Assembly: GCA_963931055.1 (NCBI GenBank)
Contig: OZ006987.1
Location: 2,232,001-2,296,000 of the forward strand
Origin: Coprenecus sp949297365
GTDB lineage: Bacteria; Bacteroidota; Bacteroidia; Bacteroidales; UBA932
Length of the DNA: 64,000 nucleotides
Reading direction: 5' to 3'
The first letter of the stretch is position 1. Each line of letters starts with the position of its first letter. The notes under the pieces are model-generated. The model made no database searches, had not been told where the DNA came from, and worked only from the letters and a program-made list of their open reading frames with translations. Position numbers and translations under genes: made by a program. Below, piece by piece: positions 17,818 through 24,838 of this stretch.

Positions 17818-17852
17818 AAATCCTTGAAGTCCAACCACTTCAAGGATTTTTT
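17818..17852 (+). terminator. Terminator after tRNA-Asp
   Basis: A perfect 13-bp stem (aaatccttgaagt and acttcaaggattt) with a 6-nt loop, followed by a T run. It lies inside the element, so the incoming DNA supplied it. Confidence 0.85.
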
Positions 17853-17906
17853 CGTATATGCCGGTAAGGCAAAATACGGCATTATGGAGCAGTCTGAAGG
17901 TGGACT

Positions 17907-17947
17907 AAAAGGAGGACTTTTTTGGGGGCATTAAAAGTCCTCCTTTT
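17907..17947. repeat. Inverted repeat upstream of the integrase relic
   Basis: Arms aaaaggaggactttt (17907-17921) and aaaagtcctcctttt (17933-17947) are perfect reverse complements with an 11-nt loop. It could be a terminator or a recombinase-associated site. Confidence 0.6.
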
Positions 17948-18034
17948 TAGAGTATTTTTCATTGATTTGCAATGTTTTGCGCAAAAGGATTCTGGACACG
18001 GAAACATAATTTTGCAACCAAAAAAACAAAGCGT

Positions 18035-18999
18035 ATGAACACCGAGAAATCCAGAAGCACTTTGAATGTGCTGTTTTGCATCAAGAAGCACAAGCTTATA
18101 AAAAGTGGCGAAGCTCCTATCTTTGTCAGAATTACAATTGACGGCAGGCGTCAGGAGATAATGATTAAACGCAGTATTCCTGCCGAACAATGGAATCAGG
18201 CAAAAGAATGCTCCAAGGGGAAAGACAGGACCGCAAAGGAACTGAATCATTATCTTGACACAGTACGGGTAAAAATTCTTCAGATTCATAGTGACCTTAT
18301 CAAAGAAGGCAGTCCGGTAACTTCCGAAGCTGTCAGGGACAGGTTTTACGGCAGGAATCCTGAAAAACATACTCTGCAGGGTATATATGCTGAGCACAAC
18401 AGAAAATGCCGGGAACTCATAGGGCGGGAATATACGGAATCGACAGTTGAAAATTTGATACCGGTATCAACCGGCTGAAAGAATTTATCACCACCTGCTG
18501 CGACAAGGACGACCTGGCATTGGATGAGGTGAGTGGACAATTTATCCGTGATTTCGATTTTTGGCTGAAAACCGAGAAGAAGATGCAGCACAATTCCGCA
18601 CTTAAGCATTTGAAAATACTGAAGAAAATAGTGAGGACTGCCCTTGCCAATGGATGGATAAAGAAAGATCCCATCTTCGGCATCCATCTTAAAAGGTATG
18701 AAGTTAATATAGAGTTCCTCTCAAGGGAAGAACTGGAGGTGTTGATTAACAAGACATTCTCCATTCAGAGGCTGGAGCAGGTCCGTGATATATTTGTCTT
18801 CTGCTGTTTCACCGGCCTGGCATTCATTGATGTCCTGCAACTGACAAAGGAGCATCTGATAAAGGACAATAACGGTGCGTTGTGGATACGCAAGGCCCGT
18901 CAGAAGACACATCAGATGAGCAATATCCCCGTACTGACACCTGCAAGGAAAATTATAGAAAAATATGCCGGGCATCCTGACTGCGTTGATAAAGGAGTG
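18035..18999 (+). pseudogene. Tyrosine recombinase (phage-integrase family), frameshifted and truncated
   Basis: From ATG 18035 (a -7 box TAATTTTG lies at 18007-18014) the frame encodes the Arm/SAM-like N-terminal region of a Bacteroidota integrase (STLNVLFCIKKHKLIKSGEAPIFVRIT). Near 18455-18460 one A appears to be missing; the next frame continues FDTGINRLKEFITTCCDKDD and then HNSALKHLKILKKIVRTALANGWI. The catalytic domain starts (FVFCCFTGLAFIDVLQLTKEHL) but homology stops at about 18999, before the H-x-x-R and Tyr motifs. The element integrase is therefore doubly inactivated. Confidence 0.8.
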
Positions 19000-19003
19000 C
19001 CAA

Positions 19004-19050
19004 TAACTTTGCTACATTTTTCTGTTTATCACTTTTTATTCGTACTTTTG
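19004..19050 (+). promoter_or_regulatory. Candidate promoters for the DUF6922/AbiEii pair
   Basis: Two -7-like boxes precede the DUF6922-like start at 19073: TAACTTTG at 19004-19011 and TACTTTTG at 19043-19050. Neither has a clear -33 element. Confidence 0.4.
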
Positions 19051-19072
19051 TTTCAAAAATATTTGTGGGCAA

Positions 19073-19429
19073 ATGCGACAGATAAAACACATACAGGATT
19101 ATGAAAAATTCAGGTCGATACTTGCCGGAAAACTTATTGACGGAAATAAGTTCTGGTCATACGACCGGGAGTCTGTCCTACGCAATATCTCAGATGAGGA
19201 TATAATAGAAAACACCCTTATATATCTTGATATAGACGATATAAACATTCTGTTTAGAATATATCCGATAAAGGAAATCAAAAAAGTCTGGGCCACGACA
19301 ATGGCTTTGCAGGACAATCGCTACAAAGATTTGAACCGGTTCATAGCCGGCTGTTATTTCGGTGTAAAGAATCCGGATTCTTATGTGAGGAGAGTCAGGT
19401 TGCATGAGTTGAACAATAGGTGCCGATGA
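19073..19429 (+). CDS. DUF6922-like protein, probable partner of the AbiEii-like toxin
   Basis: A 118-residue cytoplasmic protein. It contains FWSYDRESVLRNISDEDIIENTLIYLDIDDINILFRIYPIKEIKKVW, which resembles the DUF6922 family seen upstream of AbiEii-type nucleotidyltransferases in Bacteroidota. That assignment is from memory of the motif, not a search. Its TGA overlaps the ATG of the next gene (ATGA), the close coupling expected of a toxin-antitoxin pair. By position it would be the antitoxin or regulator. No helix-turn-helix is obvious. Confidence 0.65.
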   Translation: MRQIKHIQDYEKFRSILAGKLIDGNKFWSYDRESVLRNISDEDIIENTLIYLDIDDINILFRIYPIKEIKKVWATTMALQDNRYKDLNRFIAGCYFGVKNPDSYVRRVRLHELNNRCR

Positions 19430-20103
19430 CTGGTATTACAGATTATATAGAAAAGATTTTACCCGTCCTTTCAGAAGCCGAGTGTCTGAAAGGTTGGACT
19501 TTGGTCGGGGGCACTGCTCTTGCTATACAGATAGGCCATCGTGAAAGTGAGGATCTTGATTTCATGAAATGGAATTTCAAAGGCGACTGTTCCGTTGACT
19601 GGCCAGTGATAAGAAAGGAACTTACTGCAATCTTCGGCAGCGAGCCAGAAATGGATTTGCTGGGACATGAACAGGTTCAGTTTTTCGTAAATGGTGTCAA
19701 ACTGTCTTTTTTTATAGCAGATTGCCGGAATCCATTAAAAGACACAGTTCCGTTCACGGGCAACATTATCCTTGCAGATATAGATTCCATTGCCATAATG
19801 AAAATGGAACTTGCTCTGACACGTGGAAAGTACCGGGATTATTACGATCTTTACTGCATATTCAAAGACAGGCAGGACATTGTTCCGATGGCAGCCGAAA
19901 TGAGCAGATACACTGGTCATACAATTAAAAGTAAATTCATTCTTTCAATTTTGACCAATAAGGAAAGATTTGCCAAGGATATGAGATTTCAGCAGTTAAA
20001 TCCCAAGTATGATGTCGATGCAGTGCAGATTGAACAATTTTTCAGGACTGAAATCGCTTCAGAGCTGGGAAAGTTCAATGAAAAAGAAATGATAAACTTG
20101 TAG
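19426..20103 (+). CDS. AbiEii/AbiGii-type nucleotidyltransferase toxin
   Basis: A 225-residue protein with the AbiEii signature: the nucleotidyltransferase core LVGGTALAIQIGHRESEDLDF (GG and D-x-D residues) and the later motif KMELALTRGKYRDYYDLYCIFK (K, R, RDxxDL). AbiEii-family toxins such as AbiEii and MenT transfer nucleotides to tRNA or other targets and are neutralised by a partner; they act in phage abortive infection. I chose ATG 19426, which overlaps the upstream stop, over a GTG six bases earlier. The pair is the only intact cargo of the tRNA-Asp element. Confidence 0.85.
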   Translation: MTGITDYIEKILPVLSEAECLKGWTLVGGTALAIQIGHRESEDLDFMKWNFKGDCSVDWPVIRKELTAIFGSEPEMDLLGHEQVQFFVNGVKLSFFIADCRNPLKDTVPFTGNIILADIDSIAIMKMELALTRGKYRDYYDLYCIFKDRQDIVPMAAEMSRYTGHTIKSKFILSILTNKERFAKDMRFQQLNPKYDVDAVQIEQFFRTEIASELGKFNEKEMINL

Positions 20104-20188
20104 CTGCGCATTGAACGACACGATGTATTTTTGTCGCATGTTAGCACGGAACAGTGAAATCCATTAGGAGGACTATTAGTTTCATCTT

Positions 20189-20201
20189 CCGTCCGCACCG
20201 C
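20189..20201 (+). repeat. attR: right end of tRNA-Asp element
   Basis: A second copy of ccgtccgcaccgc, identical to the tRNA-Asp 3' end at 17782-17794. It is followed immediately by the terminator hairpin at 20204-20232. Confidence 0.7.
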
Positions 20202-20203
20202 AG

Positions 20204-20232
20204 AAAGCCCCGAAAATCATCGGGGCTTTTTT
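20204..20232 (+). terminator. Terminator right of attR
   Basis: aaagccccg / cggggcttt hairpin with a T tail. It stands where a tRNA-Asp terminator would be if the element were removed. Confidence 0.8.
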
Positions 20233-20326
20233 CATGCACTGCCTCAATTTGGTGCTGTCGCTGAGATTTAATGAATCGGTAATATTGTTGAAAGATATCT
20301 GTAACTGTACTGAAATACGGCCGGTA

Positions 20327-20334
20327 TACTTTTG
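20327..20334 (+). promoter_or_regulatory. -7 box for the porin cluster
   Basis: TACTTTTG followed by C, 22 bp upstream of the porin start, matches the -7 consensus. No good -33 element is visible, which may mean an activator is needed. Confidence 0.5.
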
Positions 20335-20355
20335 CGGCCGTAAACAGAAGCAGGT

Positions 20356-21753
20356 ATGTATAGGAAATTGACAGCGGCGCTTGCCGCATCAGCCGCAGCT
20401 CTCCTGAGCCTGTCTGTTCCGGTCTCCGGGCAGATGAGGGATTCGGTAAGTCTGACATCGGACGGCAATGAATCAAAAGCAAGTGTGTATTTCAAGGACG
20501 GCAAGTTCAACGTCAGGTCCAGGGACGGCAAGTTCCATCTGTGGCTGGACAACCGTATCTACACCGATGCATCGTTCTATTTTCCGACGGAGCCGGTGGA
20601 CGGACTTGTGTCCAAAGTCAATAAGGACCTGGAGGAGGACGACGGAGTGTTCCGTTTCAGCAACGGGGTGAGTATACGCCGGGCCCGATTCGCCATCAAG
20701 GCCGAGCTTTACGACAGGTGGTTCGCCGAGTTTGACCTGGATTTCGCCTACAATGAAGTAGAGATAAAGGACATGTATCTCGGGTATAAGTTCAGCGAGC
20801 ATCTTTCCATTCAAGCCGGTCATTTCAAGGAGCCGATGAGTATGGAGAGGGTGACCAGCTCGCGCTATATCATGGCCAATGAGCGTCCTATGGTAGTGGA
20901 TGCCCTTGCCGGCGGACGCCGTCTGGGAGTGGCGGTGACCTGGTGGGGCAAGTACTGGTGGGTCTCCGGCGGTGTCTTCGGACAGCAGGTGGACCTGATT
21001 CAGAAGGAGCGCAACAGAGGCAGCGACGGTTACGGATTTACCGGCAGGGTGGCGGTTCCTATTATAAATAACGACGATATTACGCTGCATATAGGCGGTT
21101 ATGCCAGCTGGCGCAGACCTGACGCCGGCGGAGAGGAGGACCGCATAGCCCTTTTCAGGACATTCCCGGAGAGCCGAACCGACCGCAGGCGTTTCGTGCA
21201 GGCCGAGGTGGGCAATGTGAACCATTACACCACATACGGAGCCGAGCTGGCTTTCAGGTGGAACAAACTGCTTATGTATGGCGAGTATCTATTTACGGAT
21301 CTGAGCAGATACAAGAAGAACGGTCAGGTGCATGAACCTCTTAAGAATGCAGAGTTCATGGGCTGGTACGCCACCGCCTCGTATATGATAATAGGCGAGC
21401 AGCGCCGCTACAGTCCTGAGGATGCCGAGTTCGGTGGTGTGAAGGTCAACCGCAGGGGCGGCAACCTGGAGGTCAGTGCCAGGGTAAGCCATTTGAATCT
21501 CAATGATTTCCATGACATGTCATCACCTATAACGGGCGGCAGCGCATACTCCTACAGCGCGAACCTGAACTGGTATCCTGTGAGCAATGTGCTGATCGGT
21601 CTCAATTACCTCTTCATGGACAATGACAAGTACGCTGACTCCAAGAGACAGATAACTGTCAATACTCCTTCCGGCAACAAGGCCCTCAGCGAGGCCCGTC
21701 CCGGCGGTATAGACTTTCATGTGCTCCAGCTCAGACTTATGGTGTCATTCTAA
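20356..21753 (+). CDS. OprP/OprO-like outer-membrane porin
   Basis: A 465-residue protein with a signal peptide (residues about 1-25, ending VSGQ) and a beta-barrel pattern ending in the aromatic residue F (LQLRLMVSF). It resembles phosphate-selective porin O/P (PF07396): FSNGVSIRRARFAIKAELYDRWFAEFDLDFA, MYLGYKFSEHLSIQAGHFKEPMSMERVTSSRYI and a late NLNWYPVSNVLIGLNYLFMDND. Such porins admit phosphate or polyphosphate in Pseudomonas, but the family is broad. It is followed at 33 bp by a lamin-tail lipoprotein and a secreted phosphoesterase, which suggests a phosphate- or nucleotide-scavenging locus (inference). Confidence 0.85.
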   Translation: MYRKLTAALAASAAALLSLSVPVSGQMRDSVSLTSDGNESKASVYFKDGKFNVRSRDGKFHLWLDNRIYTDASFYFPTEPVDGLVSKVNKDLEEDDGVFRFSNGVSIRRARFAIKAELYDRWFAEFDLDFAYNEVEIKDMYLGYKFSEHLSIQAGHFKEPMSMERVTSSRYIMANERPMVVDALAGGRRLGVAVTWWGKYWWVSGGVFGQQVDLIQKERNRGSDGYGFTGRVAVPIINNDDITLHIGGYASWRRPDAGGEEDRIALFRTFPESRTDRRRFVQAEVGNVNHYTTYGAELAFRWNKLLMYGEYLFTDLSRYKKNGQVHEPLKNAEFMGWYATASYMIIGEQRRYSPEDAEFGGVKVNRRGGNLEVSARVSHLNLNDFHDMSSPITGGSAYSYSANLNWYPVSNVLIGLNYLFMDNDKYADSKRQITVNTPSGNKALSEARPGGIDFHVLQLRLMVSF

Positions 21754-21786
21754 GCACGGACAGAAAACAATTAAAACATTAAGGAT

Positions 21787-22815
21787 ATGAGAATCAGAAC
21801 ATTTTTCTTATGCGCGGCTTCATTTGCCGCCACGGTACTTGCTTCCGGGTGCAAGGACGATGTGGAACCTGGAGTAGAGCCTTCTGACGTGCAGGGGCTG
21901 TTTGTCAACGAAGTGTGCTCCGGAGGTACGGATTGGATCGAGCTGTACAACGCTTCGGACGAGGCGATGGACCTTACCGGCTATCATGTGCAGGACAGCA
22001 AGGGAACGGATGAGGAATATACATTTCCTTCCGGCTCCAGCATTGCAGCCAAAGGCTTCCTGGTACTGGAGGAGGGTACGTTTGAGTTCGGGATATCCGG
22101 TGGCGGAGATGAGATAAAGGTGCTGGACGAGAACTATTCCGTAATAGATGACGTGAATGTTCCCGAGATGGAGGACGGCTTCACTTATGCCCGTACAGAG
22201 GACGGCGGTTCCTCCTGGGAGATAGTCGAGGGCGGAACAAAGGGCCGCAGCAACGGCGGTACTCCTGATGAGAGGCCCGAGGATCCCGATGACGGGGACA
22301 ATCCTGATGATGACCAGCCTTCCGGGGTGGATTATTCGGCATTGAGACTCAATGAACTGAACGGAAATGACAAGTTCATCGAACTTTACAACTCGTCCGA
22401 TGCGGACATCGACATGGCCGGTGTGTATTTTACAAAAGACGATGAGGATACATTTACCGCAGCCGAAGGTACTGTGGTGCCGGCCAAAGGATTTCTGACG
22501 GTGTGGTCGGAGAAGGCCGATGCCCTTGAGGAGAATCCAGGTCTGGCTCCGGTGTTCGAGTTCGGCTTGTCAGCCGACAAGTCGGTGAAGATTGAGCTCT
22601 TCGCACCGGACGGTACGTCTCTGGATGTGTTTAAGAACCTGAGCGTGTCTTTAGGTGAGACCTGGGGTGAGGACGACGGTATGTATGACAGTAAGGACAA
22701 AGGGTCGTTTGCCCGCGAGACAGACGGTACGGGTGACTGGTATATCATGACCGCTACGGAAGGAGAGAGCAATGCGTCGGCTGAGAAAGTAGAGGACGAT
22801 AAGATAGAATGGTAA
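21787..22815 (+). CDS. Lipoprotein with two lamin-tail (LTD) domains
   Basis: A 342-residue lipoprotein: the signal ends in ASGC at about residue 22. Two lamin-tail-like beta-sandwich domains follow: the first starts LFVNEVCSGGTDWIELYNASDEAMDLTGY, the second ALRLNELNGNDKFIELYNSSDADIDMAGV, joined by an acidic Pro/Asp-rich linker. LTDs occur in bacterial extracellular nucleases and phosphatases, where they probably bind surfaces or substrate. Here the catalytic partner is a separate gene, the phosphoesterase that overlaps its last 7 bp. It probably sits on the outer membrane surface (inference). Confidence 0.85.
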   Translation: MRIRTFFLCAASFAATVLASGCKDDVEPGVEPSDVQGLFVNEVCSGGTDWIELYNASDEAMDLTGYHVQDSKGTDEEYTFPSGSSIAAKGFLVLEEGTFEFGISGGGDEIKVLDENYSVIDDVNVPEMEDGFTYARTEDGGSSWEIVEGGTKGRSNGGTPDERPEDPDDGDNPDDDQPSGVDYSALRLNELNGNDKFIELYNSSDADIDMAGVYFTKDDEDTFTAAEGTVVPAKGFLTVWSEKADALEENPGLAPVFEFGLSADKSVKIELFAPDGTSLDVFKNLSVSLGETWGEDDGMYDSKDKGSFARETDGTGDWYIMTATEGESNASAEKVEDDKIEW

Positions 22816-23903
22816 AAAGGTTCATATTAGTGTTGGTGGGCGTTTCCCTGTTCTGCGGCTCTGTGTGGGCGCAGGGCGGGGAAATTCTCCGTTTTATCTA
22901 TTGCTCTGACCTGCATTACGGTCTGGAGCGGGATTTCCGGGGAGAGGAGGATGTGCCTGCGGATTCGGTCAGCAGGGCCATGATAGCCTCGTTCGGGATT
23001 CTGGAGAAAACGGCATTGCCGCTGGACGGAGGAGTGGGGCAGGGACAGGTGTTCGGTGAGCCGGAGTTTATCATATGCACCGGTGATATCGCCAACAGGA
23101 TGCAGCATGAAGTGCAGACAGCATCGGAATCATGGACGCAGTTCTGCCGCGACTGGGAGGAGTATCTGGACAGGATGTGTCTGGTTCCGGGCAATCATGA
23201 CATATCGAACGCCATAGGTTATCCGAAGCCCATGAGTCCTGATAAGGATGCCGCGAGTGCTGCGGGCATTTATGATATGATGATGTCTCCGGATACGGTG
23301 GTCACGGCGGATGATTTTGATTACGCAGTGCATAAGACGCACTATACCTTTGTGGCGGACAGTATCCGCTTTGTCTTTATGGGTATGTGGCCCGACTCGC
23401 ACATGCGGGAGTGGTACAGCGGTACTGTGGATGCCGGAGAGGATATTCCCGTCCTGCTTTTCACGCACGATCCTCCGGAAGCGGACGCGAAGCATTTTAC
23501 CAATCCATGGAAACCTCATGATATCAATTCTGCCGATAAGTTCGAGAACCTGCTGACCGATACGTGCTCGGTACGCAGCATAGACAGGGCTCCGAAGGAC
23601 AACTGGCGGTCACTGGAGCGATTCCTTTCCTCGCATCCTGAGATAAAGGCCTGGTTTCACGGTGACTGGAACTACAATGAATTCTATACCTGGACGGGAG
23701 TGGACGGCACTGTCAGCCTGCCTGTCTTCAGGGTGGATTCTCCGATGAAGGGGGATTATTCGTCCGTGGACGAGACCCTGCTGTCCTACATAGTGGTGAC
23801 TGTGGATGCTGACTCCCGTCTGCTGACCGCCAGGGAGTGCCTGTGGAATCCGGACGGAGCAGCCGGTATCCGCTGGGGCGCATCCTGTACTATTGCACTG
23901 TGA
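22809..23903 (+). CDS. Secreted calcineurin-like metallophosphoesterase
   Basis: A 364-residue protein with a signal peptide (cleavage near SVWAQ). Metallophosphoesterase motifs are in order: SDLHYG (D-x-H), TGDIANR (GD), PGNHD (GNHD) and LFTHDPP (H). The final GHxH position reads FHGDWNYNEF, so one metal-ligand histidine is replaced in a family-like variant. It would hydrolyse phosphoesters in the periplasm or at the cell surface; the substrate is unknown. It starts 7 bp inside the LTD lipoprotein gene, so the two are translationally coupled and likely work together. Confidence 0.88.
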   Translation: MVKRFILVLVGVSLFCGSVWAQGGEILRFIYCSDLHYGLERDFRGEEDVPADSVSRAMIASFGILEKTALPLDGGVGQGQVFGEPEFIICTGDIANRMQHEVQTASESWTQFCRDWEEYLDRMCLVPGNHDISNAIGYPKPMSPDKDAASAAGIYDMMMSPDTVVTADDFDYAVHKTHYTFVADSIRFVFMGMWPDSHMREWYSGTVDAGEDIPVLLFTHDPPEADAKHFTNPWKPHDINSADKFENLLTDTCSVRSIDRAPKDNWRSLERFLSSHPEIKAWFHGDWNYNEFYTWTGVDGTVSLPVFRVDSPMKGDYSSVDETLLSYIVVTVDADSRLLTARECLWNPDGAAGIRWGASCTIAL

Positions 23904-23923
23904 TGTAAAAGAGATTATATTTG
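23892..23923 (+). promoter_or_regulatory. Promoter for the DUF6268-like gene
   Basis: ATTG (23892-23895), 20 bp, TATATTTG (23916-23923). This is a good promoter 12 bp before the start at 23936, giving a very short leader. It overlaps the end of the phosphoesterase gene. Confidence 0.6.
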
Positions 23924-23935
23924 TGCAGTGAATCT

Positions 23936-24820
23936 ATGAGAAAGTTTACTGCATATATCTTGATCTGTCTGTCCTTGACCTGCCTTGTGCCTGTCGTAGC
24001 GCCGGCTCAGGACGAGGGGCGTATATCTCCTCTGTATTTCGGTCCCAATGCCCTGCCTGTGCCCGACATGCTGGACGGACGTGTGTCGGAACGGTTCTAT
24101 GTGGAACTGGATTACGACTGTCACTCGGGCTTTTACGGAGACTTGACCCAGACCGTGTTCGCAAAGGCCCATATACCTCTGTTCTCGCCCAGGGTCAACC
24201 TGTCGGTGTGGATGCCGGTCGTGGAGTTTTACCGCAATACTCCGGCTTCCATCGCGCACAGCCGTCCGCCGGAAGTCAGCTACAGCGGATATCAGATCGG
24301 CAACGTGTATGTGTCGGTGGACTTTCAGGTGCTGAAGGAGGGACGTTTCATGCCCGATATGTCAGTCAGGGCGGCTATTGTCACGGCTTCGGGGGACGGA
24401 GACGAGTATTTCCGCAACTTTGACGCGCCGGGCTACTTCTTTGATGCATCCATAGGTAAGTCCGTCAAGTTTCAGGGCGATTTTTTCCAAAGTCTGCGTC
24501 TGGCGGCCAACGCCGGCTTCCTATGCTGGCAGGTGAGCGCCAATACTCAGAATGACGCATATATGTACGGGGTGAAGGCGGTGCTGGAGACCAGGCTGCT
24601 GGATGTCTCCTGTGCCTGGCAGGGGTATACAGGCTGGATAGGGGACGGGGACGCTCCGATGGTCATCAAGGCTTCGGCGGTGTTCCGGGCCAGGCAGTTC
24701 AGGCCACTGATAGCTTATGAGTACGGTCTCCAGGATTATCCTTTTCATCATTTCCGTGTCGGAGTAGGCTTTGTTTTCGGGCAGGCCGAGGCTCTTTTCC
24801 GAATAAAGAGACAGAGATAA
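23936..24820 (+). CDS. Secreted DUF6268-like outer-membrane-associated protein
   Basis: A 294-residue protein with a signal peptide (MRKFTAYILICLSLTCLVPVVAPAQ, cut near APAQ). The mature start RISPLYFGPNALPVPDMLDGR is strongly conserved in a Bacteroidota family that I associate with DUF6268. The rest is beta-rich and ends in charged residues. It may be a small outer-membrane barrel. I chose ATG 23936 over one 15 bp upstream because the signal peptide begins there and the promoter is so close. Function is unknown. Confidence 0.75.
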   Translation: MRKFTAYILICLSLTCLVPVVAPAQDEGRISPLYFGPNALPVPDMLDGRVSERFYVELDYDCHSGFYGDLTQTVFAKAHIPLFSPRVNLSVWMPVVEFYRNTPASIAHSRPPEVSYSGYQIGNVYVSVDFQVLKEGRFMPDMSVRAAIVTASGDGDEYFRNFDAPGYFFDASIGKSVKFQGDFFQSLRLAANAGFLCWQVSANTQNDAYMYGVKAVLETRLLDVSCAWQGYTGWIGDGDAPMVIKASAVFRARQFRPLIAYEYGLQDYPFHHFRVGVGFVFGQAEALFRIKRQR

Positions 24821-24838
24821 TTACTATATTCGCATTTT

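Larger units (their letters stand above)
17782..20201. mobile_element. Small integrated element in tRNA-Asp with decayed integrase and AbiEii-like pair
   Basis: It is bounded by the 13-bp direct repeat ccgtccgcaccgc and covers about 2.4 kb. Contents in order: a terminator at 17818-17852, a hairpin at 17907-17947, a broken tyrosine recombinase, a DUF6922-like gene and an AbiEii-like gene. Just outside the right repeat lies a strong terminator (20204-20232) that probably served the tRNA before insertion. The recombinase lacks its catalytic C-terminus, so the element cannot move by itself. Confidence 0.65.
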
